NCBI RefSeq assembly: GCF_000375585.1
Contig: NZ_AQWP01000010.1
Location: 62,001 to 126,000 of the forward strand
Direction of reading: 5' to 3'
From: Sinorhizobium meliloti 4H41
GTDB taxonomy: Bacteria; Pseudomonadota; Alphaproteobacteria; Rhizobiales; Rhizobiaceae
Length of the DNA: 64,000 nucleotides
Part shown: one piece after another, positions 9,130 to 17,079 of the stretch
How positions within the stretch are numbered: position 1 is the stretch's first letter
Layout: every line of letters begins with the position of its first letter
Position numbers and translations under genes: made by a program
The notes under the pieces: model-generated
Databases searched by the model: none
The model's input: the letters and a program-made list of their open reading frames with translations, nothing else
Told to the model about the DNA's origin: nothing

Positions 9130-9143
9130 CCATCATTCATATA

Positions 9144-9803
9144 TCAAGGCCCTGGCTGATCGTAGTTGGACTTGGGACCAATGCCCCCGGCAGGAGGGTC
9201 TGCAACAGCGACCAGGCGAACAAGGTCCGCGACCGTTCGTACGCCCAGTTTCGCCATCATGCGGCCCCGGTGAACCTTGATGGTCTTTTCGACCGTCCCG
9301 AGATCGGCCGCTATCTGCTTGTTGAGAAGGCCGGCCACGACAAGATGCATGACCTGCGTTTCCCGGGCCGTCAGGCTTTCGAGCCGCCTCACCACGCTCG
9401 CCTTCTTCTCTTCCGTCTCACGCCAGGAGCGTGCGCGCTGGCGCGCCACGTTTACGGCAGCCAGCAGCGTCTCCGCCTCGACGGGCTTCGTCAGGAAGTC
9501 GACGGCACCCGCCTTCATCGCACGCACACTTGCCGGGATATCGCCCCTGCCCGTCAGGAAAACGATGGACTGGCTTCCGCCAGCCGCTGCGAGTGCCTCC
9601 TGCACGCGAAAACCGTCGGAGTCCGGCAGACCTAGATCCAGTATGACGCAATCGGCCGTGTTGAGATCCTCGGATGCCAGGAACGCGCGGGCATCCCGGT
9701 ACACCGTCACCAGGTAACCCGAAGCCGAAAGCAGCCTCCTCAGAGACCGCAGCACGGATTCGTCGTCGTCCAGCAGCAGTACTTTTCCGGCGTTTTCCCC
9801 CAT
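9144..9803 (-). CDS. FixJ/LuxR-family two-component response regulator
   Basis: A 219-residue DNA-binding response regulator. The receiver domain (about 1-120) has acidic residues Asp12-Asp14, phospho-acceptor Asp56 (VILDLGLP), Thr in FLTGRGDIP and Lys106 (FLTKPVEA). The C-terminal LuxR-type helix-turn-helix (about 140-200) has the usual LTARETQVMHLVVAGLLNKQ and EKTIKVHRGRMMAKL segments. It lies between the sensor kinase (9 bp upstream) and the lone receiver, so the kinase is its probable partner. Its targets may include the genes carrying the TTGGTCCA motif described here; that link is inference. Confidence 0.92.
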   Translation of the reverse strand: MGENAGKVLLLDDDESVLRSLRRLLSASGYLVTVYRDARAFLASEDLNTADCVILDLGLPDSDGFRVQEALAAAGGSQSIVFLTGRGDIPASVRAMKAGAVDFLTKPVEAETLLAAVNVARQRARSWRETEEKKASVVRRLESLTARETQVMHLVVAGLLNKQIAADLGTVEKTIKVHRGRMMAKLGVRTVADLVRLVAVADPPAGGIGPKSNYDQPGP

Positions 9804-9812
9804 GAGACACCT

Positions 9813-11708
9813 CTAGGCTGACGGCAGAATAACCACGGCCCGCGCTCCCCGCTTCACGGCATGGTCGAAGAACAACTTCCCGCCCTGCGCCTCGACGATG
9901 CTCCGGCAGATGGCGAGGCCGAGACCGAGACCGCCCTTCTTCGAGCTCACAAACGGCTTGAACACCTCGCTGCGCATCTCAGCGGGAATGCCGGGTCCCA
10001 TGTCCTCGACGGACAATTCACAATACCCATTCTTGCCGTTCGCAACCGCTATTTCAACCCGCCGTTGCTTTGGCGGGATGTCGGCCATCGCATCCGCGGC
10101 ATTCACGAGCAGGTTCAGGATCACCTGCTGAAGCTGAACGAGGTTGGCCTTGACGCGCACGCTCGCCCATTCATCCTGGACCTCCACCTCGGTGCGGCGT
10201 GCCACCATCTCTGCGCGCGCCAGAGCTACGGTCTGGCGTACCGCCTCATTGAGGTCGAGGATTTCCTGTGAGGCCTCGCCCTTCAGCATCATGCTGCGCA
10301 ACTGCGAAATCACCGAGGAGGCCCGTCTGTCGTCTGCGACGATGTCATCGAAGATCGCACGGATTTCTTCCATGTCCGGGGCCTGCTCGCTGGCGATCTT
10401 CTGTCCTGCCTCGGCGTTGGCGAGAATGGAGGTCAGCGGTTGCGTCAGTTCATGCGCGAAGGCGCCGGAGAGCTCTCCGAGCTGCGACCGTCTGGAAAGG
10501 TGTGCAAGCTCGATACGTTCGGAGGCGAGCGTCGCTTCGAGCCTCCGACCCCGCTGGTTCTGATAGACGAGCGCGGCGATCGTCAGCATTTGAGCCGCCA
10601 TCACCAGGAGTGCCGCGCTAATGGGGATGCGGTAACGCTCCCAGGCACTTGGCTCGAAGCCCACGATTTCTGCGCCGTCGGGTATCAGAATATCGTCGAT
10701 CCCCCAATGCTGGACTGCGCCCCAATCGACGACCGCCGCCTCCCGTGCGGGGGTGGTCTGGGGCGCCGAATGATCACCGCGTACGATGTCGAGCGAAAGC
10801 GCCGCCATCTGCGCTCCGGTGGACTGAAACGTGCCCACGTGACCGCCCACGACTTTCGGGCCGAAATAGGAACCATAGACCGAGTAGACGGGCGCATTCG
10901 ATGCTTCCGTTATAGCGGCTGCCGCGTCGCGAGGGACGAATTTCGTGCCCTCGGCATCCTGAAAGACGGTGAGTATGACGAGGGCCGTGTCGGAGGAAAG
11001 GCCGGCGGCCGTGCTCCGGAAGCCGTCGAGCGAGAGACCGGAGACATATTCGACGTCGAGGCCGGCGTAACGCTTCCCCAGCACGGCGAACGCGGTGTCG
11101 CCCCATCGCCGGTCGAACGGCGCCGAGCCGTACATTACCGTCAGTTTACGCGCCTGCGGCTGAAGACGACTGGCCAGCTGAACGGTTTTGGCCAGATCGA
11201 ATCGGCTGATCACGCCCTTGACGTCGGCGGGAAGGCTCCCGGCGGCCGCGGAACTCTCCGTGACCGCACCGAAGACGACGGGGACGTTCCTGGCGAAACG
11301 CTCACGAGTCTCCACAACGAACCATAGCGCTCCGGGGCCTGCGGCCACCACGACATCCAGTTTCAACGGACGGTATTTAGCCTCCAGGAAACCTGCAAGC
11401 CGGGCTCGGTGCTCCGCCGTCGAAAAGCGAAGGGTGTCGAGATATTCCGTATAGTATTCGATGTGTTCCGGCGCGTTCGCTTCCATATACTCGTGGAAAC
11501 CCGAGGCGATTTGCTCGGCGGCAAGGAGCGTACTTTCGCTTTCATAGACCAGGAGCACGCGCTTGGGATGATCGGCACGGCCACCAAAAGCCATCGCCAA
11601 CAGCACGAACAAACTAAGAATGACCGCTCGCGGTCGAAGTCGCAGCACTGTGCCCCCCGGCCGTACTCCATGCATCCGCCAACCGGCCGATAGAATAAAT
11701 CCAAACAA
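9813..11708 (-). CDS. Sensor histidine kinase with periplasmic solute-binding-like domain
   Basis: A 631-residue membrane kinase. A basic N-terminus and hydrophobic segment (about 25-44) form a signal anchor. Residues 47-345 form an extracytoplasmic domain resembling ABC-type solute-binding proteins (RVLLVYESES start, VVVAAGPGALWF). One membrane span follows at about 361-383. The kinase core has phospho-acceptor His419 in GAFAHELTQPLTSI, an N-box QQVILNLLVNAADAM, G1 box DMGPGIP and G2 box KKGGLGLGLAI. There is no PAS domain, so sensing should be by direct ligand binding in the periplasm. It is first gene of the operon with the FixJ-like regulator and the lone receiver. The ligand is unknown. 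Confidence 0.9.
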   Translation of the reverse strand: MFGFILSAGWRMHGVRPGGTVLRLRPRAVILSLFVLLAMAFGGRADHPKRVLLVYESESTLLAAEQIASGFHEYMEANAPEHIEYYTEYLDTLRFSTAEHRARLAGFLEAKYRPLKLDVVVAAGPGALWFVVETRERFARNVPVVFGAVTESSAAAGSLPADVKGVISRFDLAKTVQLASRLQPQARKLTVMYGSAPFDRRWGDTAFAVLGKRYAGLDVEYVSGLSLDGFRSTAAGLSSDTALVILTVFQDAEGTKFVPRDAAAAITEASNAPVYSVYGSYFGPKVVGGHVGTFQSTGAQMAALSLDIVRGDHSAPQTTPAREAAVVDWGAVQHWGIDDILIPDGAEIVGFEPSAWERYRIPISAALLVMAAQMLTIAALVYQNQRGRRLEATLASERIELAHLSRRSQLGELSGAFAHELTQPLTSILANAEAGQKIASEQAPDMEEIRAIFDDIVADDRRASSVISQLRSMMLKGEASQEILDLNEAVRQTVALARAEMVARRTEVEVQDEWASVRVKANLVQLQQVILNLLVNAADAMADIPPKQRRVEIAVANGKNGYCELSVEDMGPGIPAEMRSEVFKPFVSSKKGGLGLGLAICRSIVEAQGGKLFFDHAVKRGARAVVILPSA

Positions 11709-11824
11709 TCATGTCAAGCTGATGACTATTTACCGTTGTGCGGCCTGCTTGACTCAATTGCAAGCCATGAAGTTCTAGGGGTATTCGAGCCACCGCCGGC
11801 AGCCGGAAAAACCGGCGGACCGGA

Positions 11825-11846
11825 GTTGGCCCTTGGTCCATCTATC
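11825..11846 (+). promoter_or_regulatory. TTGGTCCA promoter motif (copy b), pointing to the membrane-protein gene
   Basis: Left arm GTTGGCC, core TTGGTCCA (11833-11840) and right arm CTATC agree with copy a at 20 of 22 positions, on the plus strand. The element lies in the 220-bp gap between the divergent histidine-kinase gene (start 11708) and the membrane-protein gene (11929), about 85 bp before the latter. The -10 is less clear than in copies a and c; GATAAA near 11868 is a candidate. It could also serve autoregulation of the kinase operon. Confidence 0.5.
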
Positions 11847-11928
11847 ACTCATCCCGAAAATCGCTGATGGATAAATTACGGGCTCGTCGGCATATGCGAG
11901 TGCCGGCCCCGTTTTTGAGCGATGAACT

Positions 11929-13161
11929 ATGGTGGTCATGAGCGTGAACGGTGCTGCACATCCGTCGGCGAATAATGACGCGGTAGGGAACTCCCCATCG
12001 GCCAGCCTCGCCAATTTTCGCGCGTCGCATGGCGGACCCTTTTTCGAGTTGCAGGCGCAACTGAGGCTGCTGCGGGAAAACACGCTTCGGGCGGGAACTA
12101 GAGCCGTTCTCTTCGTTGCACTGGCCTGGGGCGTGCCATTCCTGCTCGGCATTCCGCGCAGCTTCTCCCTTGACCACAGCCACAACGCCTATCTCGCCGA
12201 TCCCGGAGTATGGGCGAAGTTCTTCATCGGCATCGGCGCCTTCGTTCTGGCAGAGCAGCAGGTCGAACGGGGTCTCAGGGCTCGCCTGGCGCAGTTCGTG
12301 CGTGCCCCGATAATCGCGCCGACCGCGATGGCCCAGGCCACGCGCGAACTGTCGGAGGCGCTGCGTCAACGTGACTCGCGACGGGCGGAACTCGTATGTC
12401 TCGTGGTCGCAATCTTCGCCGCAGCCCTTTCCTACCTCAACTTCCATACGGTCGACGTTTCCTCCTGGGCGGTCGAGCACCGGCCCGAAGGCAACAGGAT
12501 TTCTGCGGCCGGCTGGTGGTCGATCTGCGTCAGCCTTCCCCTCTTCGTCTTTCTCTTTCTCAGGGGCATGTGGCGGCACCTCGTCTGGGCGCACCTTTTG
12601 CGCCGTATCGCCGGGCTCGACCTTCGGCTCGTCGCGACCCATCCGGACGGAAAGGGCGGATTGGCCTTCATCGCCCAATACCCGAACGCTTACGTCTTCT
12701 TCGTCTTCGGGATGAGTTCGGCAATTGCGGCCGCAATCGCAAAGAACCTCCTCCAGGAGGGTCTCTCCATGACGACGTTCAGCATGGTCATGACCGGCTG
12801 GCTCGCAATCGTGATCGCCTTTTTCGCCTATCCGCTTTCCGCCTTCACACCTCCGCTCTCCCGCCTGAAGCAGGACGGCCTGGCATTGCTCGGCGCCCAG
12901 GCGACACGCTACCACCGGGCCGCCGAACGCAAGGCGGTGGGCCGCAATATCTTCGAGGACCCCACGCCAGAGCCGGCAGACGAGATTGCAGATCCGAGCA
13001 AGCTGTTCGATGCGACGCAGAAGCTTAAGACGGTGCTGGTCAGCCGCGCGGCGGTGGTGCCGGTGGCCGCAGCGGCGCTCATTCCCTTTGCCGTCGCCGG
13101 CGCGACGAAACTGCCCTACAAGGAGGTTTTCTCAGTGATGAAGAAGCTGCTCCTCCTTTAA
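11929..13161 (+). CDS. Multi-pass inner-membrane protein of unknown function
   Basis: A 410-residue integral membrane protein I cannot assign to a named family. Hydrophobic spans are visible at about residues 62-80, 102-118, 162-182, 204-222, 254-276, 286-312 and 375-395. Between the last two lies a soluble, charged segment (FEDPTPEPADEIADP). No catalytic motif is recognisable. The start could be the first ATG or the ATG three codons later (11938). It lies divergent to the sensor-kinase operon, and a TTGGTCCA motif sits in its promoter region, so it may belong to that regulon. Confidence 0.7.
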   Translation: MVVMSVNGAAHPSANNDAVGNSPSASLANFRASHGGPFFELQAQLRLLRENTLRAGTRAVLFVALAWGVPFLLGIPRSFSLDHSHNAYLADPGVWAKFFIGIGAFVLAEQQVERGLRARLAQFVRAPIIAPTAMAQATRELSEALRQRDSRRAELVCLVVAIFAAALSYLNFHTVDVSSWAVEHRPEGNRISAAGWWSICVSLPLFVFLFLRGMWRHLVWAHLLRRIAGLDLRLVATHPDGKGGLAFIAQYPNAYVFFVFGMSSAIAAAIAKNLLQEGLSMTTFSMVMTGWLAIVIAFFAYPLSAFTPPLSRLKQDGLALLGAQATRYHRAAERKAVGRNIFEDPTPEPADEIADPSKLFDATQKLKTVLVSRAAVVPVAAAALIPFAVAGATKLPYKEVFSVMKKLLLL

Positions 13162-13299
13162 AGGAGGCGGAGTGGTCTCAAGGTCCCGGGCGCCGAGCCG
13201 AGCCAATCCCGGCAGTTTTGAGTGTGGTCATCTTACGACGCGTTGCCGACCATTCGTTGCACGCACATTCTATTTTTACCGTTTCCGATGGGAGCATCA

Positions 13300-13480
13300 G
13301 TGACATTCATCCAGTCCCTTCTGCATCAGTCTCCCGAAAATAGCGTTTTTTCTGGCGCTGGCGGGCGGATACTGGATTGGCAAGTTCCAGTTCGGGAATC
13401 TCGAACGTATTGCTGCCGCTCATTGGGCCTGTGGTGGTCGCCCTGGCCGCGATGCTGGCAAGTCAACGCGTACCAAGGGA
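13300..13480 (+). pseudogene. Frameshifted 5' remnant of an AspT/YidE-type transporter gene
   Basis: The first frame reads VTFIQSLLHQSPENSVF from 13301. After the T-run near 13350, the next frame continues LALAGGYWIGKFQFGNL, and a third frame then gives IGPVVVALAAMLASQ. Spliced together this resembles the N-terminus of aspartate:alanine exchanger (AspT/YidE/YbjL) proteins, which begin with a Pro-Glu pair, then FLALALGYWxGK and an IGxVxGxLLAGxLxxQ helix. The rest of the gene is absent and the MoxR gene follows. The 422-bp gap 13162-13583 holds nothing else I recognise. Confidence 0.42.
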
Positions 13481-13583
13481 AGCTTGGCGCTTATTGATGC
13501 AACCTTCACGTGCACGTGCCGTGCATCGAAACCGACTGCTCGAATGGGTAAAATGCGTACGCGAATGGACAGAGGGGAACGCG

Positions 13584-14555
13584 ATGGGAAACCGGGAAGA
13601 CATTCAAGCACTCGGCAAAAGGATCGGGCAATCGATCATCGGCCAGGAAGCTATGATCGAGCGTCTTCTGCTCGGCCTGCTCGGCAACGGCCACCTTCTT
13701 GTCGAGGGCCTGCCCGGGCTTGCCAAGACCAGGGCGATCAAGAGCCTCGCCAAGAACCTCGAGGCCAGCCTGTCGCGCATCCAGTTCACCCCCGACCTGC
13801 TGCCCTCCGACATTACCGGCTCCGAAGTGTATTTCAGCGAAGGCGGCAAGGGCGAGTTCAAATTCCAGCAGGGGCCGGTCTTCGCCAATCTGATCCTCGC
13901 CGACGAGATCAACCGCGCGCCGGCAAAGGTGCAGTCGGCGCTACTGGAGGCGATGGAGGAACGGCAGGTCACGGTCGGCGGCAAGAGCCACCCGCTGCCG
14001 GCCCTCTTCCTGGTCATGGCAACGCAGAACCCGATCGAGCAGGAGGGTACCTATCCCCTGCCCGAGGCTCAGCTCGACCGGTTCCTGATGCATGTCCGCG
14101 TCGACTATCCGGATGCGAATTCGGAAGTCGCAATCATGGAGCTCGTCCGTTCCGAGGAAAAAGCGCCGCACGCAAAGAGCACAGAGGTGCAGAAGCTCGC
14201 CGCCGAGGTGGTGCTCGCCGCGCGAAGCGAGATATCGGAGGTTGCCGTCTCCAAGGCGGTCGAGGACTATATCGTCGCGCTCGTCATGGCGACGCGCTAT
14301 CCTGACAAGATCGATCCGGAACTCGCCAAATGGATCCAGGTCGGCGCCAGTCCGCGAGGCGTGATCGGGCTCGACAAGGTCTCGCGTGCTCACGCCTGGT
14401 TGAAGGGTCGGGATTTCGTGACGCCGGACGACGTCCAGGCGATCGTCCACGACGTATTCCGCCACAGGCTCGTGCTCTCCTACGAGGCCCATGCCGGCGG
14501 GATCACCGCGGATCAGGCCGTCGACCGGATCGTGGAGAAAGTGGCAACCGCCTGA
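13584..14555 (+). CDS. MoxR-family AAA+ ATPase
   Basis: A 323-residue AAA+ ATPase. The ATG after AGAGGGGAACGCG is chosen because the longer open frame upstream shows no family similarity. Walker A is GLPGLAKT (about 42-49) and Walker B is LILADEINRAP. Sensor and arginine-finger regions follow, with the MoxR hallmarks QNPIEQEGTYPLPEAQLDRF and GASPRGVI. MoxR proteins act as chaperone-like partners of von Willebrand factor A (VWA) proteins. It is first of six tightly packed genes: a DUF58 protein, a DUF4381 protein, two VWA proteins and a BatD-like protein. This is the classic MoxR/Bat arrangement linked to envelope stress and aerotolerance. Confidence 0.93.
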   Translation: MGNREDIQALGKRIGQSIIGQEAMIERLLLGLLGNGHLLVEGLPGLAKTRAIKSLAKNLEASLSRIQFTPDLLPSDITGSEVYFSEGGKGEFKFQQGPVFANLILADEINRAPAKVQSALLEAMEERQVTVGGKSHPLPALFLVMATQNPIEQEGTYPLPEAQLDRFLMHVRVDYPDANSEVAIMELVRSEEKAPHAKSTEVQKLAAEVVLAARSEISEVAVSKAVEDYIVALVMATRYPDKIDPELAKWIQVGASPRGVIGLDKVSRAHAWLKGRDFVTPDDVQAIVHDVFRHRLVLSYEAHAGGITADQAVDRIVEKVATA

Positions 14556-14570
14556 TCGGGAGGACTTGCG

Positions 14571-15566
14571 ATGGCAATTTCTCTGCCCGCATTCGGAAGA
14601 ACGAAGGAGATCGTATGCCGGGCCGCAGGCGATACGGATGGCGCCTACGTTTCCGTCGACAATCTCGTGGCGCTGGAATCGATCGCCACCGACCTGACGT
14701 TCCTGCGCAAGGCCCCCGTTCGCCGCTTCCTCGCCGGGCGCCATGAATCGCGCATGCGCGGTCGTGGCCTGAGCTTCGAGGAACTTCGAACCTATATGCC
14801 GGGGGACGATGTCCGAACGATCGACTGGCGCGTCACTGCCCGCACCGGGCAGCCATTCGTGCGCGTCTATAACGAAGAGAAGGACCGCCCCGCCCTCATC
14901 GTCGTCGACCAGCGCACCAACATGTTCTTCGGAAGCCGCCGGTCGATGAAATCGGTAGCCGCGGCCGAGGTTGCGGCGCTATGCGCCTGGCGCGTGATGA
15001 CGCTCGGCGATCGCGTCGGCGGCGTGGTCTTCAACGACGTGAAGCAGGAAGCCATCCGGCCGCACCGGAGCCGCGGGGCCGTCATCCGTTTCGCCGAAAC
15101 GATTTCGATCCAGAACAATGCGCTCAGCGCAGATTCCGACATCGAGAGGTCGCCCGGTCAACTGAATGCCGTTCTCGGCAGCGTCGCAGCCCTCGCCCGG
15201 CACGACCATCTGATCATTGTCGTCAGTGATTTCGACGGGCATGGGCCGGAGACACGCGATCTTCTCTTGCGAATGTCCGTCGCAAACGACGTCATTGCCG
15301 TCCTCGTCTACGATCCTTTCCTCCTCGACCTGCCGCGCCAGGGCGAAATGGTCGTGAGCGGCGGCGCGCTTCAGGCCGAGTTGCAGTTCGGCCGCGGCAA
15401 TGTTCGCGATGCGGTAGACAGTTTTGCGCGCAACAGGGGCCGCGAACTGCTTTCGTGGCAGGAGGAGATGGGGCTGCCCATGCTGCCTGTCTCCGCGGCC
15501 GAAGAAGTGGCACCGCAATTGCGCACGCTCCTCGGCCAACTTGCCTGGCGGCAAAGGAGGCGGTAG
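14571..15566 (+). CDS. DUF58 domain protein (MoxR/Bat operon)
   Basis: A 331-residue soluble protein of the DUF58 family, a VWA-related fold nearly always found next to MoxR. The signature is clear: RKAPVRRFLAGRHESRMRGRG is followed by the FEELRTYMPGDDVRTIDWRV block (about 75-95) and then FVRVYNEEKDRPALIVVDQ. The gene follows moxR by 15 bp, and its stop codon abuts the ATG of the DUF4381 gene, so translation is probably coupled. The biochemical role of the family is unknown. Confidence 0.9.
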   Translation: MAISLPAFGRTKEIVCRAAGDTDGAYVSVDNLVALESIATDLTFLRKAPVRRFLAGRHESRMRGRGLSFEELRTYMPGDDVRTIDWRVTARTGQPFVRVYNEEKDRPALIVVDQRTNMFFGSRRSMKSVAAAEVAALCAWRVMTLGDRVGGVVFNDVKQEAIRPHRSRGAVIRFAETISIQNNALSADSDIERSPGQLNAVLGSVAALARHDHLIIVVSDFDGHGPETRDLLLRMSVANDVIAVLVYDPFLLDLPRQGEMVVSGGALQAELQFGRGNVRDAVDSFARNRGRELLSWQEEMGLPMLPVSAAEEVAPQLRTLLGQLAWRQRRR

Positions 15567-16088
15567 ATGGACCCGACCCCCGCGCCCGATCCGATGCTCG
15601 ACGCCACCTTGCGGCAGATGGCCGATATCGCCTTGCCGCCGCACGTATCGATGATGCCGGCCACCTGGGGCTGGGCAGCACTCATCACGGCGGTGGCGCT
15701 CGTCCTCGCCGCGCTCCTTTGGCGTTGGCTGCGCCGACGCGCACGGAACCGTTATCGCCGGGAAGCGCTCGCGGAACTCTCCTATCTGGAGAAGGCCATC
15801 GACACGCCGGCCGGGCGCAGACACGCCCTGCAGAGCCTGCCCGCGCTTCTCAAGCGCACTGCGCTCGCGGCCTGGCAGAGGGAAACGGTCGCCTCCCTCA
15901 GCGGTGAAGGCTGGTCCGATTTCCTCCGCGCACATGCCGGCACGGCGAGGCTGGATGACGAAGCCTGTCGTTTCTTCGCCGAGAGCGAATACCGCCCGTC
16001 GGCGCTAGCCTCGACGGACGAGGCTACGACGCGTCGGAGCCTCGCGGCGGCACGCCAATGGATCGAGGCCCACGATGTACGTCCTTGA
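15567..16088 (+). CDS. DUF4381 membrane protein (MoxR/Bat operon)
   Basis: A 173-residue protein with one membrane span at about residues 34-52 (WGWAALITAVALVLAALLW). A basic RRRARNRYRREALAEL stretch follows it. The soluble domain contains LPALLKRTALAAWQRE and GWSDFLRAH, which fit the DUF4381 family that accompanies MoxR, DUF58 and VWA genes. It starts immediately after the DUF58 stop codon, and its 3' end overlaps the next VWA gene by 14 bp. Its role is unknown beyond membership of this complex. Confidence 0.85.
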   Translation: MDPTPAPDPMLDATLRQMADIALPPHVSMMPATWGWAALITAVALVLAALLWRWLRRRARNRYRREALAELSYLEKAIDTPAGRRHALQSLPALLKRTALAAWQRETVASLSGEGWSDFLRAHAGTARLDDEACRFFAESEYRPSALASTDEATTRRSLAAARQWIEAHDVRP

Positions 16089-17079
16089 CCATCCCTGGCT
16101 CCTCGTGCTCCTGCCCGCGCCCCTTCTCGTCTGGTGGCTGCTGCCGCCATACCGGGAGCAGACGCCGGCGGTGCGCATTCCCTTCTTCGAGGATATCACC
16201 AGGGCCGCAGGCATCGGCCCGACGGAAGGCTCGGTCGTGCCGCGTGCCAACCTGCTCCAAAAGATCCTCGCACCGATCTGCTGGCTTCTGGTACTGACGG
16301 CGCTCGCCCGCCCGCAATTCGTCGAGCCGCCGATCGAGAAGACCGAGCCGCAGCGCGATCTCATGCTCGCCCTCGACCTTTCCCAATCGATGGACACGCG
16401 CGACTTCAGCGATCCGCAGGGTAATCTCGAGGCGCGGGTCGATGCGGTAAAGGCCGTGGTCGCCGACTTCGTCGAGCGCCGCCCGCATGATCGGCTCGGC
16501 TTGATCGCCTTCGGCGACGCTCCCTACCCGCTCGTTCCCTTCACCATGGATCATACGACCGTCCGATCCATGCTGACGGGCGGCTTGCCCGGAATGGCCG
16601 GCCCGCGAACCGCGCTGGGCGACGCGATCGGGCTGTCGATCAAGCTGTTCAAGGAGAGCCGGGCGCCCGACAAAGTGCTGGTGGTCCTGACCGACGGCAA
16701 CGACACCGCAAGCAAGATGCCGCCCGACAAGGCAGCCGAGATCGCGGGTCAGAACAACATCCGCATCCATGCGATCGGCATCGGCGATCCAAATGCCGAA
16801 GGAGAGGAGAAGCTCGACACGGCAGTTCTGCAGAAGATCGCCTCTGCGACCGGAGGGCGATATTTCTTCGGCCAGGACCAGCAGGCGCTTGCAGATATCT
16901 ACGCTGTGCTCGACAGCATCACGCCGGCGCACCAGAAGACGCTGAGCTGGCGGCCACGCATCGAGCTGTTCCACTACCCGCTGGGTGCCGCCGTTCTCCT
17001 CGTGCTCGGCTATCACGGCTTGATGTGGCTGTTGTCGATCCGCGCCGCCCGCAGGCGTAACAGCGAGGCAGAAGCATGA
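16075..17079 (+). CDS. VWA-domain membrane protein, BatA-like
   Basis: A 334-residue protein with two N-terminal membrane spans (about 7-24 and 62-79), a VWA domain (about 95-290) and a C-terminal span near residues 305-322. The metal-binding MIDAS motif is intact: DLSQS with Asp101, Ser103 and Ser105, followed by a Thr-containing loop (PRTALGDAI) and VLTDGND. It fits BatA of the Bat operon, in which the VWA domain faces the periplasm. It overlaps both flanking genes (14 bp and 4 bp), so the operon is translationally coupled. Confidence 0.9.
   Translation: MYVLDHPWLLVLLPAPLLVWWLLPPYREQTPAVRIPFFEDITRAAGIGPTEGSVVPRANLLQKILAPICWLLVLTALARPQFVEPPIEKTEPQRDLMLALDLSQSMDTRDFSDPQGNLEARVDAVKAVVADFVERRPHDRLGLIAFGDAPYPLVPFTMDHTTVRSMLTGGLPGMAGPRTALGDAIGLSIKLFKESRAPDKVLVVLTDGNDTASKMPPDKAAEIAGQNNIRIHAIGIGDPNAEGEEKLDTAVLQKIASATGGRYFFGQDQQALADIYAVLDSITPAHQKTLSWRPRIELFHYPLGAAVLLVLGYHGLMWLLSIRAARRRNSEAEA

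Noticed and set aside
9165..9185. AGTTGGACTTGGGACCAATG resembling the TTGGTCCA motif
   Set aside because: It lies inside the coding end of the FixJ-like regulator and has an extra base in the core, so it is probably a chance match.
11709..11928. Possible sigma-54 promoter because of TTGGCC near copy b
   Set aside because: The required TGGCAC-N5-TTGC spacing is absent, so this was not called.
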